From Paenibacillus_V sp046244365 (GTDB lineage Bacteria > Bacillota > Bacilli > Paenibacillales > NBRC-103111): DNA of 64,000 bases. Positions 59,931-64,000 of this stretch are shown in pieces. Under the pieces are notes generated by a model. That model ran no database searches and was not told where the DNA came from. It saw only the letters and a list, made by a program, of their open reading frames with translations. The stretch is from assembly GCF_046244365.1 (NCBI RefSeq), contig NZ_CP176395.1, positions 6,696,001-6,760,000 of the forward strand, in the 5' to 3' direction. The stretch's first letter is position 1, and each line of letters opens with the position of its first letter. Position numbers and translations under genes: made by a program.

Positions 59931-60875
59931 TTACGCCGTTTTGCCGGCGCTAACTGCAGGCTTCGGGGCGCCTTGCTTGCTTCTCCCGAAACGGTTCATC
60001 CCGATGACGCCGGCAATGATCAGCACAGAGCCGATCAGGTGATAAACCGTAATCTCCTCGCCGAGAAAGAGCGCGCCCGCTGCGATCGATACGACAGTGG
60101 ACAGATTGGAGAATACGCTCATTTTGGACGCCTCCAGCTTCGAGAGCACGTAATTGGACAATAGCGAGGTGATTAAGGACGAAATCACGCCCAAAAACAA
60201 GATCGCGATAAGGAACTTCCCATCGGCAAGCGGTGAGAAGTAGCCGGACAGCGTGCCATTCGAAACATGCCCCCAGACCGAGAAAGCCAAAAAGGTAACG
60301 AAGCCGAACCCCAGCGTCGCATAGCTCAGCTCGGTGGGACGAAACTGTTTGGTCAGCGACCGCGCAAGTACGCCGTATCCGGCGAATGTGAGGCAGGACA
60401 TAAACAGCAGCGCGATGCCCGTCATGCTTTTGAGCTCGATGCCGCTTCCTTTCATGGCAAAAATGAAGACGACCCCGAACGCGGAAAGCAGCAAAGCCAG
60501 CTTCTGCTTCCCATTCGTCCTTTCCTTGAGCACGGCCGAGGCCAGCAGCGTCGTCAGCACGGGGGTGAAGGCATATAGTATGCCGCCTTCCGCCGATGAA
60601 GCATGAACGAGTCCGAACGCCTGCAGGGCGAAGAACGATGCCGGATAAAACAGTGCCAGCAGCAGCAGCTTCCCTAGCGGCTTTCCCTTGTAATCGAGCT
60701 TAATCCACCCGAATGCAACCGGTATCGTCATGACGGCGAAGGACGCGATGAAGCGAAACGCGAGCGTATCCATAGGACTTGCGGATTCCAGCGCTTGCTT
60801 GGTAAACAGAAACGAAAAGCCGATTATCGCCGCATTCGCGACTGCGCAAATATAAGCGAGCCATAGTCTTTGCAT
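59931..60875 (-). CDS. EamA/DMT-family transporter
   Basis: A 314-residue protein with ten helices in two EamA repeats (SPMDTLAFRFIASFAVMTIP; LIGSVLIIAGVIGMNRFG). DMT carriers of this kind export amino acids or related metabolites. Divergent from a MocR-type regulator, 146 nt apart, a classic regulator-target arrangement. ATG follows AGGAGGCGGATCCCC. Confidence 0.88.
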   Translation of the reverse strand: MQRLWLAYICAVANAAIIGFSFLFTKQALESASPMDTLAFRFIASFAVMTIPVAFGWIKLDYKGKPLGKLLLLALFYPASFFALQAFGLVHASSAEGGILYAFTPVLTTLLASAVLKERTNGKQKLALLLSAFGVVFIFAMKGSGIELKSMTGIALLFMSCLTFAGYGVLARSLTKQFRPTELSYATLGFGFVTFLAFSVWGHVSNGTLSGYFSPLADGKFLIAILFLGVISSLITSLLSNYVLSKLEASKMSVFSNLSTVVSIAAGALFLGEEITVYHLIGSVLIIAGVIGMNRFGRSKQGAPKPAVSAGKTA

Positions 60876-61021
60876 GGGGATCCGCCTCCTGGTCGGTCTA
60901 GTGTATGTTGCCTTACCCTGTATTTAAAATATGGCAAATCAACCGGCTGAACAATAACGTTTTGCGCTAATTGTATCGATACAGTACACTGATAAGAACA
61001 CATTGGCCGAAGGAGCCCTCT

Positions 61022-62386
61022 ATGAACAAATACGCCGAAATCATGAATGATATCGAACATAAAATAAAGACGGGCACCTACCCTTCCGGGCAAAGGCTGC
61101 CTTCGGTCCGGGCGGCGGCGGCGCATTACGGCTGCGGCGTCGGCACCATCGTTCGCGCTTATGCGGAGCTGGAGAAGCGTCACGCGCTGTATGCGATGCC
61201 TCAAAGCGGCTATTACGTCGTCCACAAGGAAAAGCCGCAGGCGCCGGAAGCGTCCGACGATACGATCGATTTTGCCTCGGCATCGCCCGATCCTGACGTC
61301 TTTCCTTATTTGGATTTCCAGCACTGCCTGAACAAAGCGATCGACACGCACAAATACGATTTGTTCACATACGGCGATTCGCGCGGACTGAAGACGCTCC
61401 GGCAAACGCTCGTTTCCCATCTGGCGAACGACCAGGTTTTTACCCGCGCCGATCATATGATCATTACCTCCGGGGTCCAGCAGGCGCTGATGATCGTCAC
61501 GCGGATGCCTTTTCCGAACGGGAAAAAGACGATTTTGGTCGAGCAGCCGAGCTACGATATTTATTTGCGCTATTTGGAGATGGAACATGTTCCGGTTATG
61601 GGGATCCGAAGGTCTGCGGCAGGCATCGATCTGGAGCGGCTGGAGCATCTGTTTCAAGACGGGGAAATTAAATTTTTCTACACGATGTCAAGGCATCATA
61701 ACCCTCTCGGCCTGTCGCTCAGCGCGAGCGAACGGAAAAAAATCGCGCAGTTCGCAGCCAAATACGACGTGTATGTCGTAGAAGACGACTATATGGCCGA
61801 TCTTGCTCCCGACAGCGGCTTCGACCCGATCTACGCATACGACCGGTCCTCTCGCGTCATTTACTTAAAGAGCTTCTCCAAAATCATTTTTCCGGGCTTG
61901 CGCATCGGCGTGGCCGTTCTGCCCGAGCTTCTGGTGGATTCGTTTCACTTGCACAAAAAATATGCCGACATCGACACCTCTTTCCTCTCGCAGGCATCGC
62001 TCGACATTTATATCAAGAACGGGATGTATGAACGCCATAAGCATAAAATAGGGGCGATGTACGCAGAAAGAATCGCTGCGCTCACCGAGGCGCTGCGGCC
62101 GTACGGCGGCATGAACGTCAACCCGGACGGAAAAGGCAAGGAATTGCCCCATTCCGGCGTTTACAAGCAGCTTCCATTGCCCTCGACCATCAATCTGGAC
62201 AGACTGATAAAACGTTTACAAAAACGCAAAATAAGCACCGTCGCAGGGACGGGCTTTTACTTGAGGGAGTCTATGGAGCGGGAAAAGTTTCTGCGTATCA
62301 GCATTTCAAGGTCTTCCGCAGAGAAGATCGGCTTGGGCGTACGAGCCATCATCGAGGAAATCAAAAGAAGCGGACCGGGGTATTGA
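61022..62386 (+). CDS. MocR-type regulator (GntR HTH fused to aminotransferase)
   Basis: A 454-residue fusion from ATG 61022 (AAGGAG six bases upstream). Residues 1-70 form a GntR winged helix (YPSGQRLPSVRAAAAHYGCG, VGTIVRAYAELEKR); from residue 85 an aminotransferase-I fold with VEDDYMADL and the PLP lysine in VIYLKSFSKIIFPGLRIG. Such proteins use PLP as effector sensor. It probably controls the divergent EamA transporter gene. Confidence 0.92.
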   Translation: MNKYAEIMNDIEHKIKTGTYPSGQRLPSVRAAAAHYGCGVGTIVRAYAELEKRHALYAMPQSGYYVVHKEKPQAPEASDDTIDFASASPDPDVFPYLDFQHCLNKAIDTHKYDLFTYGDSRGLKTLRQTLVSHLANDQVFTRADHMIITSGVQQALMIVTRMPFPNGKKTILVEQPSYDIYLRYLEMEHVPVMGIRRSAAGIDLERLEHLFQDGEIKFFYTMSRHHNPLGLSLSASERKKIAQFAAKYDVYVVEDDYMADLAPDSGFDPIYAYDRSSRVIYLKSFSKIIFPGLRIGVAVLPELLVDSFHLHKKYADIDTSFLSQASLDIYIKNGMYERHKHKIGAMYAERIAALTEALRPYGGMNVNPDGKGKELPHSGVYKQLPLPSTINLDRLIKRLQKRKISTVAGTGFYLRESMEREKFLRISISRSSAEKIGLGVRAIIEEIKRSGPGY

Positions 62387-62443
62387 GAAGCGTCGCGCAC
62401 CGGCAAGACCCGATTACCTGGTTTGGACGGTCGAAGTCCCAGC

Positions 62444-62635
62444 TTAATTTTTGTGCCTGCGGCGTTTCTCCATCGCATAATGCTGAATCAACAGCTTGTC
62501 CAATTGTTGGCTGCATTTCATAACTTCCGGATGAAGCAGCCCATGCGAGCAGCCGAGCACGTTCATCTGCTGCCGAACTTGTTCGATTTCGCTGCAAATA
62601 TCTTCGGAGTGACTGTGCACCATCATCGTTTTCAC
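62444..62635 (-). CDS. Spo0E-like aspartyl-phosphate phosphatase
   Basis: A 63-residue protein from GTG 62635 (AAAGGTGAG upstream). The C-terminal half has the Spo0E signature: HPEVMKCSQQLDKLLIQHY with the SQQLD core, preceded by a helix EIEQVRQQMNVL. Family members dephosphorylate Spo0A-P and delay sporulation. Its target here is inferred from the family. Confidence 0.85.
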   Translation of the reverse strand: MKTMMVHSHSEDICSEIEQVRQQMNVLGCSHGLLHPEVMKCSQQLDKLLIQHYAMEKRRRHKN

Positions 62636-62897
62636 CGTATTCTCACCTTTAATAGGAGTGCATTAGTTCGTCTAGGTCATCGCCCGCGTGCCCGGAGAGC
62701 GTTTGTTAATTGCCGTTCAGACATGGGAAAATTTAACGTTAACACTAGTACCGTGAGATAGTATACCTTATTTTCAAGAAAATAGGAAACATTATTTCAA
62801 CAAAAAAAGCCAATAACCGCGTTACATTTTGTATCCTTCCATTTTCACAAATTTGTCGAACTTTACACAGTCCCCTGTCACACTTTTGTCACCTGTA
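62636..62897. other. AT-rich spacer
   Basis: No gene or clear repeat; contains several T-rich stretches and two TGTCAC motifs. Confidence 0.4.
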
Positions 62898-62926
62898 TTG
62901 CCCCTGCCGGATAGGAGGTTTATAAT
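62898..62926 (+). promoter_or_regulatory. Promoter of mqnE
   Basis: TTGCCC (62898-62903), 17 nt, perfect TATAAT (62921-62926), leaving a leader of about 78 nt. Confidence 0.55.
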
Positions 62927-63010
62927 GTGGGAAGTGAAGAAACCAATGGTCTACACGATGTAGCGGAATTTGGTTTCATTTAGCTCGTTTAAAGACATTG
63001 GAGGGATACC

Positions 63011-64000
63011 ATGAACATAGCTATTCGAACGCCGGACAAGCAAATGGCCGAAATTGCCGAGAAAGTGAAAAACGGCGAGAGGCTGACGAAGCAGGACGGC
63101 TTGTTCCTGTATGAATCCGACGACCTGCTGACGATCGGGCAGCTGGCCAACGAGGTAAACCTGCGCAAGAACGGCAACAAGGTTTATTTCATCGAGAACA
63201 TGAGTCTTTACTTCACGAACGTGTGCGAAGCGCACTGCGCATTCTGCAATTTCCGCAAGGATTTGGGAGACGAAGGCGCTTATACGCTCAGCGGCGACGA
63301 AATGGTCGAATACGTCTCCAAGCATTATCATCCGGGCGTTCGCGAATTCCACATCGTCGGCGGACACAATCAGCACATGCCTTTTCAATATTATGTCGAT
63401 TCGATCAAAGCGCTCAAAAAGAGCTTCCCGTCCGTGACGATCAAAGCGTATACGGCGGCGGAGATCGAGTTCTACACCCGCATCAGCGGACTGTCGATCA
63501 AAGAAGTTCTCCAAGCCCTTATCGATGCAGGACTGGAGTCGTTGACCGGCGGCGGCGCAGAAATTTTATCCGACCGCTACCGCGACAAAATGCATGTCGA
63601 CAAAGCATCCTCCTCGCAATATTTGGAAGTCCACCGGACCGCGCATGAGCTCGGGCTGCGCACGCATACGACGATGCTATACGGCTCCCCTGTCGAGACG
63701 CTTGAGGAACGCATCCAGCATATGATGTATTTGCGCGAGCTGCAGGACGAAACGAACGGCTTTCTCGTCTTCATTCCTCTGGCGCTGCAGCCGATCAATC
63801 CGAATGCGGGCATCAAACGCAGAAACTCCGCCTTCGACGATCTCAAAACGATTGCCATCAGCCGGCTGATGCTGGACAATTTCCAGCACATCAAAGCGTA
63901 TTTCATCAACATCGGTACGCAGCTGACGCAGGTGGCGCTCACCTTCGGCGCATCCGATGCTCACGGCACGATCATCAAGGAGCGCATCAGCCATGCGGCA
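63011..64000 (+). CDS. mqnE: Aminofutalosine synthase MqnE (partial)
   Basis: 330 codons are present and the gene continues past the right edge. Start ATG 63011 with GGAGGG upstream. The radical-SAM cluster motif is CEAHCAFC near residue 77, followed by FHIVGGHNQH, GGGAEIL and FIPLALQP. MqnE joins a chorismate-derived enol ether to SAM to make aminofutalosine in the futalosine pathway to menaquinone. This fits an organism using a menaquinone-dependent NDH-2. CofH-type enzymes are the near relatives but have a different context. Confidence 0.9.
   Translation, partial: MNIAIRTPDKQMAEIAEKVKNGERLTKQDGLFLYESDDLLTIGQLANEVNLRKNGNKVYFIENMSLYFTNVCEAHCAFCNFRKDLGDEGAYTLSGDEMVEYVSKHYHPGVREFHIVGGHNQHMPFQYYVDSIKALKKSFPSVTIKAYTAAEIEFYTRISGLSIKEVLQALIDAGLESLTGGGAEILSDRYRDKMHVDKASSSQYLEVHRTAHELGLRTHTTMLYGSPVETLEERIQHMMYLRELQDETNGFLVFIPLALQPINPNAGIKRRNSAFDDLKTIAISRLMLDNFQHIKAYFINIGTQLTQVALTFGASDAHGTIIKERISHAA

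Noticed and set aside
62925..62963. A 12-codon ORF (MWEVKKPMVYTM) with AGGAGG upstream, as a leader peptide of mqnE
   Set aside because: The AGGAGG and TATAAT overlap a TTGCCC-17-TATAAT promoter, so the ATG would lie upstream of the transcript start.

Overview
The window looks like chromosome from a spore-forming Bacillota of the Paenibacillaceae (Paenibacillus/Cohnella-like). Evidence: a gerA-type germination operon behind a sigma-G-like promoter, the sporulation checkpoint gene sda, a Spo0E-like phosphatase, the Bacillota-specific dnaB/dnaI pair, a TatA/TatC pair, and a yuiB/ndh/yumC/IscA neighbourhood recalling the B. subtilis yui-yum-yut region. Codon use is GC-rich and spacers are AT-rich. 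No rRNA, tRNA, phage, transposase gene or CRISPR array was seen.

Layout. 1-9.9 kb: germination operon end, PhnP-like hydrolase, YodC-like nitroreductase, an ABC-2 exporter, DoxX protein, about 0.8 kb of non-coding DNA full of dyads, a COG0523 metallochaperone with a Zur-like site, and an arsB remnant. 9.9-21.1 kb: a long leftward cluster that reads as nucleoside/purine scavenging: Pot-type ABC transporter, M20 amidohydrolase, nucleoside hydrolase, ribokinase, adenine deaminase, asparaginase and an NCS2 permease. It sits behind a strong sigma-A promoter with two cre/LacI-type operators. 21.6-31.6 kb: MFS exporter, a MITE-like palindromic element, a LacI regulator, a sulfatase with a three-gene sugar ABC importer, and a divergent two-component system. 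31.7-35.8 kb: MarR-controlled heterodimeric ABC exporter. 36-45 kb: FAD oxidoreductase and glycosyltransferase operon, a VanRS-like system, dnaI and dnaB. 45-53.7 kb: DegT aminotransferase, AraC regulator, a secreted coiled-coil protein behind a structured leader, and a Tat cluster (tatA, tatC, GMC oxidoreductase, Tat-signal subunit). 53.8-64 kb: yuiB, hemQ, ndh with a Rex-like site, yumC with a Fur-like site, a zinc-ribbon gene whose start is buried in a hairpin, sda, a DnaA-box cluster, an IscA-like gene, an EamA/MocR pair, Spo0E-like and mqnE (cut by the window end).

The strongest observations are the DnaA-box cluster at sda (four perfect and six one-mismatch boxes, partly at 11-bp spacing), the start-sequestering hairpin at 58326-58373, the structured leader at 48035-48113, the purine-scavenging operon with its operators, and the co-location of Tat genes with a Tat substrate. 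No wholly new multi-gene system is claimed.
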